DNA of 44,350 nucleotides, taken from a bacterium. GTDB lineage: Bacteria > B130-G9. The position numbers and the translations under genes were made by a program. The DNA lies in NCBI GenBank assembly GCA_021160245.1, contig JAGHCW010000066.1:1-44350 (forward strand). Direction: 5' to 3'. Numbering within the stretch: the stretch's first letter is position 1; each line of letters opens with the position of its first letter. The notes under the pieces are model-generated. The model saw only the letters and a list, made by a program, of their open reading frames with translations. It was not told the DNA's origin and made no database searches. Of this stretch, positions 7,548 through 15,219 are shown piece by piece.

Positions 7548-8398
7548 TTTTCGTCTAGTCTGCCTTCCTTTGGACGGAACTTCGCGGTTGAGAGCATGGA
7601 ATTGCCAGCAAGCCTCAGTTCGGTTATGGCTATCTTAAGGTCATTATGATTCCAGTTTTCAGGAGTTGATGAGAAGCGTGTCAAGTAGTGTATCCTTTTG
7701 AGCGCCGGAAGCTGCGCTCTGTCTGAAACAGGATAGAACTCCTCGCGTGCCAATGCTTCTCCATTCGGGGACAACAATATCGCGTCGATGGTCAATGTGC
7801 CAATGTCTTTCTGCCCTTCATTCTTGATCTCGCACTCGACGAATATTGAGCGACCATGGATAGTATCGTTGTAATAGTCTCCCTTAATGGCGGAGAGAGC
7901 AACATTTTTTAAGTAGGCGGCATTGTCCTGTTCCTGGCGCCTGATCTCAGCTTCGGACAGGGTCTTGGATGGGGCGGTGACGCCGGGCACAAGCACACCT
8001 TCATTCTCTTGAACCGAGATGAATGCGAATGAGATGAGCCCGATGAGAATAAGCGCAAAGAAGACCATAATACCGACTTTCTTGGACTTAAGCATTCTGA
8101 TCGCAGCGATATAGACGATTGCAGCGAGCCCGGCGGCGATGGCGCTCTTGGCGGCTAGTCCAGTTCGGTCGCCGAGCAGGGATAGATAGACCCTCAATGC
8201 AACAAGCCCGAGAGCGTTCACGATGAGCGCGTATTCTAGAAAGACGGCGGCTCGCCTGGCATTGAACACCAGACATAGAGCGTGCAGGAAGAGGAGCAAA
8301 CCGAGTAGTATTAGAAGCGGCGCATGAGTAGCCATTTCAATAAACACTAAGAGAATGCTCGGAAATGACACATAGCGGCATTCTATAGCCCATTTCAA
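7544..8398 (-). CDS. Membrane protein with four N-terminal TM segments and a C-terminal domain
   Basis: A 284-residue protein of unknown function. About four hydrophobic segments lie in the first 130 residues, followed by a linker and a soluble region (about 165-275) with the pattern IFVECEIKNEG...TLTIDAILLSPNGEA, like an immunoglobulin-type FxLYD/DUF3426-like domain. It is coupled by ATGA to the glycosyltransferase gene, suggesting an envelope role. The start is uncertain: the first codon is TTG at 8398 without a clear SD; an ATG at 8335 is possible but would remove part of the first hydrophobic segment. Confidence 0.6.
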   Translation of the reverse strand: MKWAIECRYVSFPSILLVFIEMATHAPLLILLGLLLFLHALCLVFNARRAAVFLEYALIVNALGLVALRVYLSLLGDRTGLAAKSAIAAGLAAIVYIAAIRMLKSKKVGIMVFFALILIGLISFAFISVQENEGVLVPGVTAPSKTLSEAEIRRQEQDNAAYLKNVALSAIKGDYYNDTIHGRSIFVECEIKNEGQKDIGTLTIDAILLSPNGEALAREEFYPVSDRAQLPALKRIHYLTRFSSTPENWNHNDLKIAITELRLAGNSMLSTAKFRPKEGRLDEK

Positions 8399-8399
8399 G

Positions 8400-8428
8400 T
8401 TGACAGTACGAGAGCCAGCGGTTACATT
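8400..8428 (+). promoter_or_regulatory. Promoter candidate for the nucleotidylyltransferase-glmS operon
   Basis: Perfect TTGACA (8400-8405), 17 bp spacer, TACATT (8423-8428, 4 of 6). It would give a leader of about 75 nt before the ATG at 8511. It faces a minus-strand promoter at 8447-8475. Confidence 0.5.
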
Positions 8429-8446
8429 TGATTCAGTACGCTTCAG

Positions 8447-8475
8447 AGTATCTATGTTTGCATTGTATGCGTCAA
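8447..8475 (-). promoter_or_regulatory. Promoter candidate for the membrane protein/glycosyltransferase pair
   Basis: On the minus strand TTGACG (8475-8470), 17 bp spacer, GATACT (8452-8447, 4 of 6). Transcription would start near 8440, about 40 nt before the gene. Confidence 0.45.
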
Positions 8476-8510
8476 CTGCGCACTGAGTAACGCGGGGGAT
8501 ATTATCTGAT

Positions 8511-9737
8511 ATGAAAGCGCTTATTCTCGCAGCTGGTCAAGGAGCTGGGCTTTCGCCGCTCTCCGATACTAGGCCTAAGCCAATGATTATTCTATCCGGG
8601 AAACCTCTGTTGGAGCATTCATTGGTTATGCTCAGGGAGACCGGAATTACAGATGTTGTGATAGTCGTTGGGCACCACTCCGAGCAGATTCAGGACTATT
8701 TTGGCCGAGGCGCGGCATGGGGTATGAGCATAGAATATGTTCATCAATCGACGCAGTCCGGCATTGGTGACGCACTACTTCTGGCCAGAGAGAGATTTCA
8801 TGGGCTTGATTACTTCGTTCTGTCTTATGGTGACACTGTCTTTTCGGAGAATATCTTCGCCCAATGCCTAGGATCATTCAGCGAATTCAAGAAATCGACG
8901 GCTGTTGTCGCGCTTGCTCAGAGCAGTGAGCTCTATGGCAATGTTTATATTGAGGACGAATCCCGTATATCACGGGTAGTTGAGAAGCCCAAGGGCAATC
9001 AGATGGGCAATTATGTTCTAGCAGGGACGTTCGTGCTTGGGGCGGAGTTCTTTGATCTCCTGAAGGAGAACGAGGCCAAAGCCGAGGCGGCGTTTAACGC
9101 GCTTGCGAAGAAGCAGGGGCTATACGCCACGATATGGGAGGAGGATTGGACGGACATGAACTTCCCATGGGACATCTTGCAGGCCAATAAGGTTCTTATG
9201 AGCGGATTTCGGGAGTCTCGAATCTCGAATCTCGCCAAGCTGGAGTCGAATGTCTCGTTCACCGGCCCTGTCCTTGTGGACGACTATGCCGAGATTCGGC
9301 ACGGCGCGGTTCTTAAAGGTCCTTGCTACATAGGCAAGCACTGCTTTGTGGGCCATAACAGCCTGATCCGGGAATACACATCTCTGGGTGACAGAACGAC
9401 AGTTGGATACGGCGTCGAGCTAAAAAATTGTGTGCTTTTTGGCAAAACCCGTATCGGACGGCTGTCCTTCATCGGTGATAGCGTGATAGGTGAGAACGCG
9501 ATCATCGGGTCCGGCACGATGACGGTAAACGAGAGCCTTAATGACGAACCTATATGGGTTGAGATTGGCGGCCGGAAAATGAGCTCAGACCTCTCTAAGG
9601 TCGGGGCGTTCTTGGGCGACAACGTCGTTATAGGCGCGAGCAATACGCTGTTGCCAGGGACACTGGTTCCGCCCGGCTCGAGGGTGCCCCACAGGGGAAC
9701 TCTCGATCGAGAGCGCCTCATAAAGGGGATGAAGTAA
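8511..9737 (+). CDS. Bifunctional sugar-1-phosphate nucleotidylyltransferase/acetyltransferase (GlmU-like)
   Basis: A 408-residue cytoplasmic enzyme with an N-terminal nucleotidyltransferase domain (about 1-240) and a C-terminal left-handed beta-helix of hexapeptide repeats (about 250-400). It resembles the archaeal-type bifunctional protein (Sulfolobus ST0452 class) that makes UDP-GlcNAc from GlcN-1-P. Seen: LILAAGQGAGLSPLSDTRPKP at the N-terminus, LSYGDTVF metal site, VEKPKGN, and hexapeptide blocks GPCYIGKHCFVGHNS and FIGDSVIGENAIIGSG. The signature G-x-G-T-R-L-x-P reads GQGAGLSP, so the usual Arg is Gly. The stop is one base before the glmS ATG, so both are co-translated and supply amino-sugar nucleotides. 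Exact substrate (UTP or dTTP, GlcN or Glc) is not fixed by sequence. Confidence 0.85.
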   Translation: MKALILAAGQGAGLSPLSDTRPKPMIILSGKPLLEHSLVMLRETGITDVVIVVGHHSEQIQDYFGRGAAWGMSIEYVHQSTQSGIGDALLLARERFHGLDYFVLSYGDTVFSENIFAQCLGSFSEFKKSTAVVALAQSSELYGNVYIEDESRISRVVEKPKGNQMGNYVLAGTFVLGAEFFDLLKENEAKAEAAFNALAKKQGLYATIWEEDWTDMNFPWDILQANKVLMSGFRESRISNLAKLESNVSFTGPVLVDDYAEIRHGAVLKGPCYIGKHCFVGHNSLIREYTSLGDRTTVGYGVELKNCVLFGKTRIGRLSFIGDSVIGENAIIGSGTMTVNESLNDEPIWVEIGGRKMSSDLSKVGAFLGDNVVIGASNTLLPGTLVPPGSRVPHRGTLDRERLIKGMK

Positions 9738-9738
9738 T

Positions 9739-11550
9739 ATGTGCGGCATAAGCGGAATAGCCGGGGGTTCAGATGTCACGAAGCGGCTTTATAGCTGCAT
9801 GTTGAACTTGGAGTATCGGGGCTACGACAGCTGTGGAATGGCCGTGGCCTCGGGCGGCGCCATCGAGGTCAGAAAGAACATTGGCCGGGTTGCTGAGGTC
9901 TTTGAGAAGGAGCGATTCGCAGAGCTGTCCGGGGAGACTGGCATCGCACATTCCAGATGGGCGACACACGGCGCGCCCAGCAAGGTTAACTCCCACCCGC
10001 ATACTAGTTCAGACGAGAGGATTGCCGTTGTCCACAATGGGATAATCGCCAACTATGTGAAGTTAAAGGAAATGCTCACAGAAAACGGCCACAATTTCAG
10101 GTCCGAGACCGATTCGGAGGTTATCGCACAGTTACTGGAGTTCCATCATAAGAAGCATGGCAATTTCGCGCGAGCCATCAGGGAGACCATGGAGGAGCTG
10201 GAGGGGACTTATGCTTTTGCCGCAGTGGTTGCAGAATCGCCAGACGTTATTTTCTGCGCCCGAAATAAGAACCCTCTCATCATCGGCGTTGGCAAGGATG
10301 CCAATTACGTGGCCTCAGATGTCGTCGCATTTATAGAATATACAAAGAATGTTGTCTATTTGAACGACAATGAGTATGCGGTCGTCTCCAAGGACAGTCA
10401 TCAGGTCTTTAGCGCTGCGACGGGCGCGCCCATGGAAAAAGAAATAGACGTCATCAATTGGGACGCTGAACAGGCCAAAAAGGGAGGCTATCCCCATTTC
10501 TTGCTCAAGGAGATATATGAGCAACCTACCGCAGTTCGGTCGGCGCTTCAGATACCGATAGAGGATATCGAGAGAATCGCCAAGATGGCCCAAGATGCGG
10601 AGCAAGTCTATCTGCTTGGCGTTGGCACTACATTCTATGTGACGATGCTCGCGCAGTATTACTTCAAGGAGATAGCGGGGGTATTTGCACCTTCGATCAG
10701 TTCCGATGAGTTCAGCTATCTCTGTAACGTAGATGAGAAGACGCTCGTTATTGCTATCTCACAGTCTGGCGAGACCTTCGATACGCTTGAGGCGCTGCGG
10801 TATGCCAAGGCGAATGGGGCAAAGACGGCGGCAATTGTGAACGCGCTCGGCTCAAGTATGACCCGAGAGGTGGACGAGGTTCTCATGCAAGGGGCGGGTC
10901 CTGAAAAAAGCGTTCTATCCACAAAGGCCGCCCTCTCACAGATTATCGTACTGACGCGGATTGCGATCTCTCTCGGGGAGATGCGAGGGTCGCTCTCCGC
11001 TGACGCTCGCGATGAGCTGAACACATCTCTCTGGGAGCTCGTGGATGTTCTCAGAAGATTGCTGGATGAGAAGCCGGGCTTCATAAGGCGCGTGGCAAAG
11101 CGAATTAGCTCATATACTAAGTGGCTTTTTATTGGGCGAGGTTACCACATGCCGGCTGCGCTTGAGGCTGCGCTCAAGCTCAAGGAGGTAACCTACATCC
11201 CGGCGGAGGGTATGCCCGGGGGCTTTATGAAGCATGGGCCCATTTCAATGATAGATGAGGACATGGTCGCGGTGGTCCTGATGCCGACGCCAGAGAACGA
11301 GCGGCTCTACAATTCAACTCTCATCAATGTATCTGAGATGAAGTCAAGGGGGGCCAAGCTCGTCGGATTTCACTTCAATCCTGACGAGAAGATATTTGAC
11401 GAGGACATTGTGCTGCCAAAGGCGCACTATCTGTTTGCGCCGATTCCGGAGCTTGTTGCAGGTCAGCTGCTTGCGTACTTCTGCGCAATTTTGCTGAAAC
11501 GTCATCCGGATAATCCGAGAGGTCTGGCGAAATCGGTTACGGTTGAATAG
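9739..11550 (+). CDS. glmS: Glutamine-fructose-6-phosphate aminotransferase (isomerizing)
   Basis: A 603-residue GlmS, which converts fructose-6-phosphate and glutamine to glucosamine-6-phosphate, the first step to UDP-GlcNAc. N-terminal class II glutaminase domain begins MCGISGIAGG with the nucleophile Cys2; GYDSCGMAV and HSRWATHG follow. Two SIS isomerase domains follow (SQSGETFDT near residue 340; AALEAALKLKEVTYIPAEG near 475), and the protein ends in the family signature LAKSVTVE. Length is standard. It starts one base after the upstream stop, with a purine-rich GGGGATGAAG just before it. No glmS ribozyme can exist upstream because that sequence is coding. All key motifs look intact. Confidence 0.96.
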   Translation: MCGISGIAGGSDVTKRLYSCMLNLEYRGYDSCGMAVASGGAIEVRKNIGRVAEVFEKERFAELSGETGIAHSRWATHGAPSKVNSHPHTSSDERIAVVHNGIIANYVKLKEMLTENGHNFRSETDSEVIAQLLEFHHKKHGNFARAIRETMEELEGTYAFAAVVAESPDVIFCARNKNPLIIGVGKDANYVASDVVAFIEYTKNVVYLNDNEYAVVSKDSHQVFSAATGAPMEKEIDVINWDAEQAKKGGYPHFLLKEIYEQPTAVRSALQIPIEDIERIAKMAQDAEQVYLLGVGTTFYVTMLAQYYFKEIAGVFAPSISSDEFSYLCNVDEKTLVIAISQSGETFDTLEALRYAKANGAKTAAIVNALGSSMTREVDEVLMQGAGPEKSVLSTKAALSQIIVLTRIAISLGEMRGSLSADARDELNTSLWELVDVLRRLLDEKPGFIRRVAKRISSYTKWLFIGRGYHMPAALEAALKLKEVTYIPAEGMPGGFMKHGPISMIDEDMVAVVLMPTPENERLYNSTLINVSEMKSRGAKLVGFHFNPDEKIFDEDIVLPKAHYLFAPIPELVAGQLLAYFCAILLKRHPDNPRGLAKSVTVE

Positions 11551-11638
11551 CAGGGGGTAGGGCTGGCTTTTTTGAAGGTCGTCTCATAGGCCGGTTTTCA
11601 GGAAGATGTCAGAGAATAATTCAAAGGTCATACAACAT

Positions 11639-11706
11639 GCAGGGGCAGGTCTTGTGTCTGCCCGAATACGAATATATAGATGGGCGGAGACATTCCCCGC
11701 CCTTAC
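11639..11706. repeat. Double-hairpin intergenic element (REP/MITE-like)
   Basis: Two consecutive GC hairpins: GGGCAG...CTGCCC (11643-11663) and GGGCGG...CCGCCC (11682-11702). They are joined by an AT-rich linker and bounded by GCAGGGGC on the left and GCCCTTACA on the right, which are roughly inverted. The form resembles palindromic repeats scattered between genes in many uncultured bacteria. No second copy was found in this window. It could also act as a weak terminator after glmS, but no T-tract follows. Confidence 0.5.
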
Positions 11707-11742
11707 AAAACAGCATAATTCGACTATGGGACAGGGGTTTTA

Positions 11743-12684
11743 ATGAGAATACTAGTAACGGGCGTATCGGGGTTTATAGGTTCACATCTGGCAAGTAGGC
11801 TTCTGGAGGAGGGCCACGAGGTCATCGGCATGGACTCTTTTACGAGCTATTACTCCATTGACCAGAAGAAGGCGAATCTTGCGGAGCTCACGGGCGAGTC
11901 GAATTTTCGGTTTCTCCGCGCAGACCTCTTGACTGTTGACCTGGATACCCTGCTCTCGGATATCGATGTTGTCTTTCACTTGGCCGCCCAGGCCGGTGTG
12001 CGGGCGAGTTGGGGTCATCATTTCAAGGAGTACACAAGGAATAACATCGACGCGACCCAGGAACTGCTTGAGGCGGCGCGGAATACGGGGTTGACCAAAT
12101 TTATCCACGCCTCGTCCTCATCGGTCTATGGTGAGGTCAAGACTCTTCCGGTGAAGGAGACTCATCCGCTCGTACCGGTTTCACCCTATGGCGTCACGAA
12201 GCTGGCTGCGGAACACCTGTGCTCAATATATGCGAAGAGCTTCGGTGTGCCCATCGTAATGCTGCGCTTCTTCACGGTTTACGGACCGCGTCAGAGGCCG
12301 GACATGGCATTCCACAAGTTCATCAAAGCAGGCCTTGACGGGCTGCCAATCGAGGTTTACGGGGATGGAACACAGACGAGGGACTTCACTTACGTTAAGG
12401 ATATCGTTGAGGCGTGCGTTCTCTCCATGAACGCAAAGGCCGGACTGGGGCCTTACAACATCGGGGGTGGAGCGCGCGTTCGTCTGAGCGACGTTGTGGA
12501 GATTATTCAGAAACTCCTCGACGTCGAGCTCGAGATAAAGAATGTCGGCAAGCAGCGAGGCGACGTCTTGCACACTCACTCCGACTGCAGCAGTGCCCGG
12601 GCAAACCTGGGCTATTCTCCTAAGTTCAGCCTTGAGGAGGGACTATTTGAGGAGATTGCCTGGCTGCGTAGTTTCAATTCATAG
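11743..12684 (+). CDS. NAD-dependent nucleotide-sugar epimerase (UDP-glucuronate 4-epimerase-like)
   Basis: A 313-residue extended short-chain dehydrogenase. Seen: NAD-binding TGVSGFIGSH at the N-terminus, HLAAQAGVR, SSSSVYG with catalytic Ser, the catalytic pair in YGVTK (Tyr/Lys), and RFFTVYGPRQRPDMA, typical of UDP-glucuronate/UDP-galacturonate 4-epimerases. DGTQTRDFTYVKDIV is the substrate-binding segment. It would supply uronic or galacto-configured sugars for envelope glycans, matching the neighbouring genes. The ATG at 11743 has AGGGG 5 nt upstream. Other 4-epimerases and 4,6-dehydratase relatives share many motifs, so substrate is moderately sure only. It is separated from glmS by 192 bp containing a double-hairpin element. 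Confidence 0.85.
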   Translation: MRILVTGVSGFIGSHLASRLLEEGHEVIGMDSFTSYYSIDQKKANLAELTGESNFRFLRADLLTVDLDTLLSDIDVVFHLAAQAGVRASWGHHFKEYTRNNIDATQELLEAARNTGLTKFIHASSSSVYGEVKTLPVKETHPLVPVSPYGVTKLAAEHLCSIYAKSFGVPIVMLRFFTVYGPRQRPDMAFHKFIKAGLDGLPIEVYGDGTQTRDFTYVKDIVEACVLSMNAKAGLGPYNIGGGARVRLSDVVEIIQKLLDVELEIKNVGKQRGDVLHTHSDCSSARANLGYSPKFSLEEGLFEEIAWLRSFNS

Positions 12685-12745
12685 CCGCATCAGGCGATAG
12701 ATTAAGACAAACAACCGTGTTGGGCCTGTCAGTTGTCGGCTCTTG

Positions 12746-13492
12746 TCAATCGCGCCTCACCATGAATCTTGCGATTAGGATTCCGATTTCAAATAGCGCG
12801 AGCAGAGGAACGGCCATTAGAATCTGCGTGAGGACGTCTGGTGGTGTTAGGATGGCCGCTGCGATGAAGATTAGGACGATTGCGAACTTCCTGGCCTTCT
12901 TTATCTGGTCAACGGATGCGATACCTGTTTTGACTAGAAACACGATTACAAGCGGCATTTGGAAGACCGCGCCAAATGCGAGCAGCATCCTCGAACAAAA
13001 GCTAACATAGAACATGAGTGAGATATTTGGCGAGGCTAGTCCCTCTGCGCTTCTCAGAAAGAAGACGAAGGCGTATGGAAGCACGCCGTAGTAAGCAAAT
13101 AGAATGCCCGCGGCAAAAAGCGTAGTGGCCAAAACGATGAGCGGCAAGCCCACCCTCGCCTCTTTCTTCTTGAGCGCGGGAAGAACGAATGACCAGGCCT
13201 GGTGCATGATCACGGGGAATGCGACGATGACCGCGGCAGCAAGCGCGACCTTTATGTGTGTAATGAATGCCTCTTGGACCTTGATCATGGATAGACTGGT
13301 ATCGGGCGGCAGCGCCTCAATCATCGGCGCTATGAGAACCTTAAGAACCGCCTCGGAGAATGCGTAGGCGACTACGAAAGCGGCAAAAACTGCGATGACG
13401 CAGACGATTAACCGTCGCCTGAGTTCGGTTAAGTGAGTTATGATCGACGTTTTTTTCTGAGAGTGGCTTTCAGTATCAGCGGGCGCTTTCAT
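12746..13492 (-). CDS. tatC: Sec-independent (Tat) protein translocase subunit TatC
   Basis: A 248-residue inner-membrane protein with six hydrophobic segments, the receptor for twin-arginine signal peptides. The cytoplasmic N-terminus carries the hallmark HLTELRRRLI, and the loop before the third helix the FVLPALKKKE block; FELGIL-like text near the C-terminus also fits. The ATG at 13492 is chosen; a TTG two codons upstream is less likely. No tatA or tatB is adjacent. It follows the flippase-like gene on the same strand after 127 bp and ends 61 bp from the convergent epimerase gene. No clear terminator was seen in that gap. Confidence 0.95.
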   Translation of the reverse strand: MKAPADTESHSQKKTSIITHLTELRRRLIVCVIAVFAAFVVAYAFSEAVLKVLIAPMIEALPPDTSLSMIKVQEAFITHIKVALAAAVIVAFPVIMHQAWSFVLPALKKKEARVGLPLIVLATTLFAAGILFAYYGVLPYAFVFFLRSAEGLASPNISLMFYVSFCSRMLLAFGAVFQMPLVIVFLVKTGIASVDQIKKARKFAIVLIFIAAAILTPPDVLTQILMAVPLLALFEIGILIARFMVRRD

Positions 13493-13619
13493 GGGCAATG
13501 ATCGCGGCGCTAATGGGCCGAATCGGTCTTTTTGCAGCTCAATCCGGTCGCATCACTTGCAGAGCGCGGGTCAGAAGACGCAAGCCGGGAGATATATAGC
13601 CGTGGCCCATCGAACATCC

Positions 13620-14705
13620 TCAAGGCTCTCCTTCGGACGCCAGTTTCTCCTGCTTTGTGGCCCTGATTATCTGGGCGAATGATGTCTTGCCCATCCAGCA
13701 GAAGATGAATCCGAGTATCGTCACCGGAATAATTGAAAGTGCCCAGAGCATGAGTGCATAAGTGGCGGCGATATGCTCCGAAACGCCCAGCATGACCATC
13801 GCGGCTGCGGTTGAGAGCTGGAATATACCTATGAAGCCGGGCGATGAGGGCAACATGACCCCAAATGCTAGAACTGCCGTCACGAAGAGTCCCATGGAGA
13901 TGGGCATCCTCAGACCGAAAGCGAGCGAGAGAAGCCAGGGCCCGATTGCGATTGCGCCCCAGGTAACAAGTGACCAGAGCACGACGTTAGCCGCCTGCCA
14001 GACGGTGTTGAGCGATGAAATGCCGTCGGAAAATGACCTGAATGTGTCCGTGACTTTGTGAACGAACTTTCTCGGCGCGAAGAATAGGAGTTTTGTTATG
14101 AGTCTCTCTGTCATCTCTGGCGCGAGTCGCAGCATTGTGAGAACTGCGATTATCCCGAGATACAACCCGAACGTTGAATAGCCAAACCAACAGAGTTTTT
14201 CGCGGGTTATGATCGTTACTATTTTCTGCATCGGCTCGCTCAGGCTCGTAATGTCGGCAAGAGGCGCAAGCGGCACAATCAGTAGAGCGGCAACCAGGAT
14301 AGCCAGGACGCAGAAGCCATCACATAACCTCTCAATCACAATTGTGGCGAAGACGGAAGTGGCTTTCACATTCTCGTTCTTGCCCAGGACATAAGCTCGG
14401 ACGAACTCACCGGCCCGCATCGGCAGGATGTTGGACGCCGTAAAGCCGATAATGGTCGCTGAAAATGACGGCCCAAGGCTTACCCGTTTCACCGGTTTCA
14501 ATAGAAAAGTCCATCTCACCGCGCGAGCAAAGTAACAAGTGAAAATAGATACGAGCGTGAGTAGGACAAACCAGTAATTGGTCCGGCCGAGCGCTTCCCA
14601 CATCTTTAGGAAATCGCACATCCCGATAAACCAATAGAGGCAACAGGCGCTGGTTGCAACGCCGAGAATGATCTTCCAGTTCGTTTTAAGGAATCGAGCT
14701 AGCAT
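13620..14705 (-). CDS. Lysylphosphatidylglycerol synthase TM-domain (flippase-like, UPF0104) protein
   Basis: A 361-residue polytopic membrane protein with about eight hydrophobic segments. Family signatures: NILPMRAGEFVRAYVLG (the Gly-Glu-x-x-Arg motif), ATIVIERLCDG (Glu-Arg-x-x-Asp) and LPSSPGFIGIFQLSTAAAM. The family is related to the membrane half of MprF and to AglD; members are linked to lipid or glycolipid flipping and often sit near glycosyltransferases, as here. No C-terminal aminoacyltransferase domain is present, so lysyl-lipid synthesis is unlikely. The ATG at 14705 is favoured over a TTG at 14711; neither has a good SD. It lies 13 bp after the stop of the small membrane protein gene and is probably co-transcribed with it. 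Confidence 0.87.
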   Translation of the reverse strand: MLARFLKTNWKIILGVATSACCLYWFIGMCDFLKMWEALGRTNYWFVLLTLVSIFTCYFARAVRWTFLLKPVKRVSLGPSFSATIIGFTASNILPMRAGEFVRAYVLGKNENVKATSVFATIVIERLCDGFCVLAILVAALLIVPLAPLADITSLSEPMQKIVTIITREKLCWFGYSTFGLYLGIIAVLTMLRLAPEMTERLITKLLFFAPRKFVHKVTDTFRSFSDGISSLNTVWQAANVVLWSLVTWGAIAIGPWLLSLAFGLRMPISMGLFVTAVLAFGVMLPSSPGFIGIFQLSTAAAMVMLGVSEHIAATYALMLWALSIIPVTILGFIFCWMGKTSFAQIIRATKQEKLASEGEP

Positions 14706-14718
14706 AGGCAACGCTTTC

Positions 14719-14937
14719 TTATGGTCTGGCCATGTTCATTCCGAGCACCCAGATAGCAAAGAAGACAACGGTTACAACTCCCCAGAGGAGGCCTCTTCGG
14801 GGCAGGAACTTATTGTCTTTCGTAAACGCTCGGAATATAAACGCTATTGTCGAACCGACCCATCCGGCGAAACCCGCCACGCATACAGCCGCCCAAAATT
14901 GAAACAAGATCCCCCTCCGGTAGGGTGACATTGGCAT
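14719..14937 (-). CDS. Small two-TM membrane protein
   Basis: A 72-residue protein with two hydrophobic helices (about residues 11-33 and 50-67) separated by a basic/polar loop (FTKDNKFLPRR). I do not recognise it. Support for a real gene: a good promoter directly upstream on the same strand, 13 bp spacing to the next gene, and a credible membrane-protein composition. The ATG at 14937 has no strong SD; an ATG two codons later (14931) is possible. It may help the flippase-like protein encoded next. Confidence 0.6.
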   Translation of the reverse strand: MPMSPYRRGILFQFWAAVCVAGFAGWVGSTIAFIFRAFTKDNKFLPRRGLLWGVVTVVFFAIWVLGMNMARP

Positions 14938-14961
14938 TCAAGCCCAACAACTGGGCTACTG

Positions 14962-14991
14962 ACTATAATTCTCGTCAGTCCGGACTGTCAA
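14962..14991 (-). promoter_or_regulatory. Promoter with an embedded 12-bp palindrome
   Basis: On the minus strand TTGACA (14991-14986), 18 bp spacer, TATAGT (14967-14962, 5 of 6). The perfect palindrome CAGTCCGGACTG (14976-14987) overlaps the -35 and spacer, the usual place for a repressor operator. A hairpin AGCCCA/TGGGCT (14941-14957) lies at or just after the expected transcript start. It drives the small membrane protein/flippase unit. Confidence 0.65.
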
Positions 14992-15136
14992 GAAACAAAT
15001 ACGACGTGTTCTTACAAGGGGATTGGGACATGCGATGCGAGATATGACTCGATAGAGAGAGATGACATTCTAAAGCCCCGTAGGGAGCCGTATAGAGGAT
15101 ATGTGAGCTCAGATTGCCTCAACTATCGCTCACCGT

Positions 15137-15165
15137 TTGACTCGGCGCGAGAGGTTACCTATCAT
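15137..15165 (+). promoter_or_regulatory. Sigma-70-like promoter of the giant surface-protein gene
   Basis: TTGACT (15137-15142), 17 bp spacer, TATCAT (15160-15165). The start point would be near 15172, giving a leader of about 48 nt with AGAGG 8 nt before the ATG at 15220. Confidence 0.65.
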
Positions 15166-15219
15166 AAAAGCTCTGCTAGATTTGGGAATGACCAGAAAAA
15201 ATGAGAAGAGGTGTTTGTT

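Noticed and set aside
9600-9738. glmS ribozyme upstream of glmS
   Set aside because: The region is coding sequence of the nucleotidylyltransferase, whose stop is one base before glmS.
11551-11575. Terminator after glmS based on a run of six T (near 11567)
   Set aside because: No convincing GC stem precedes the T-run.
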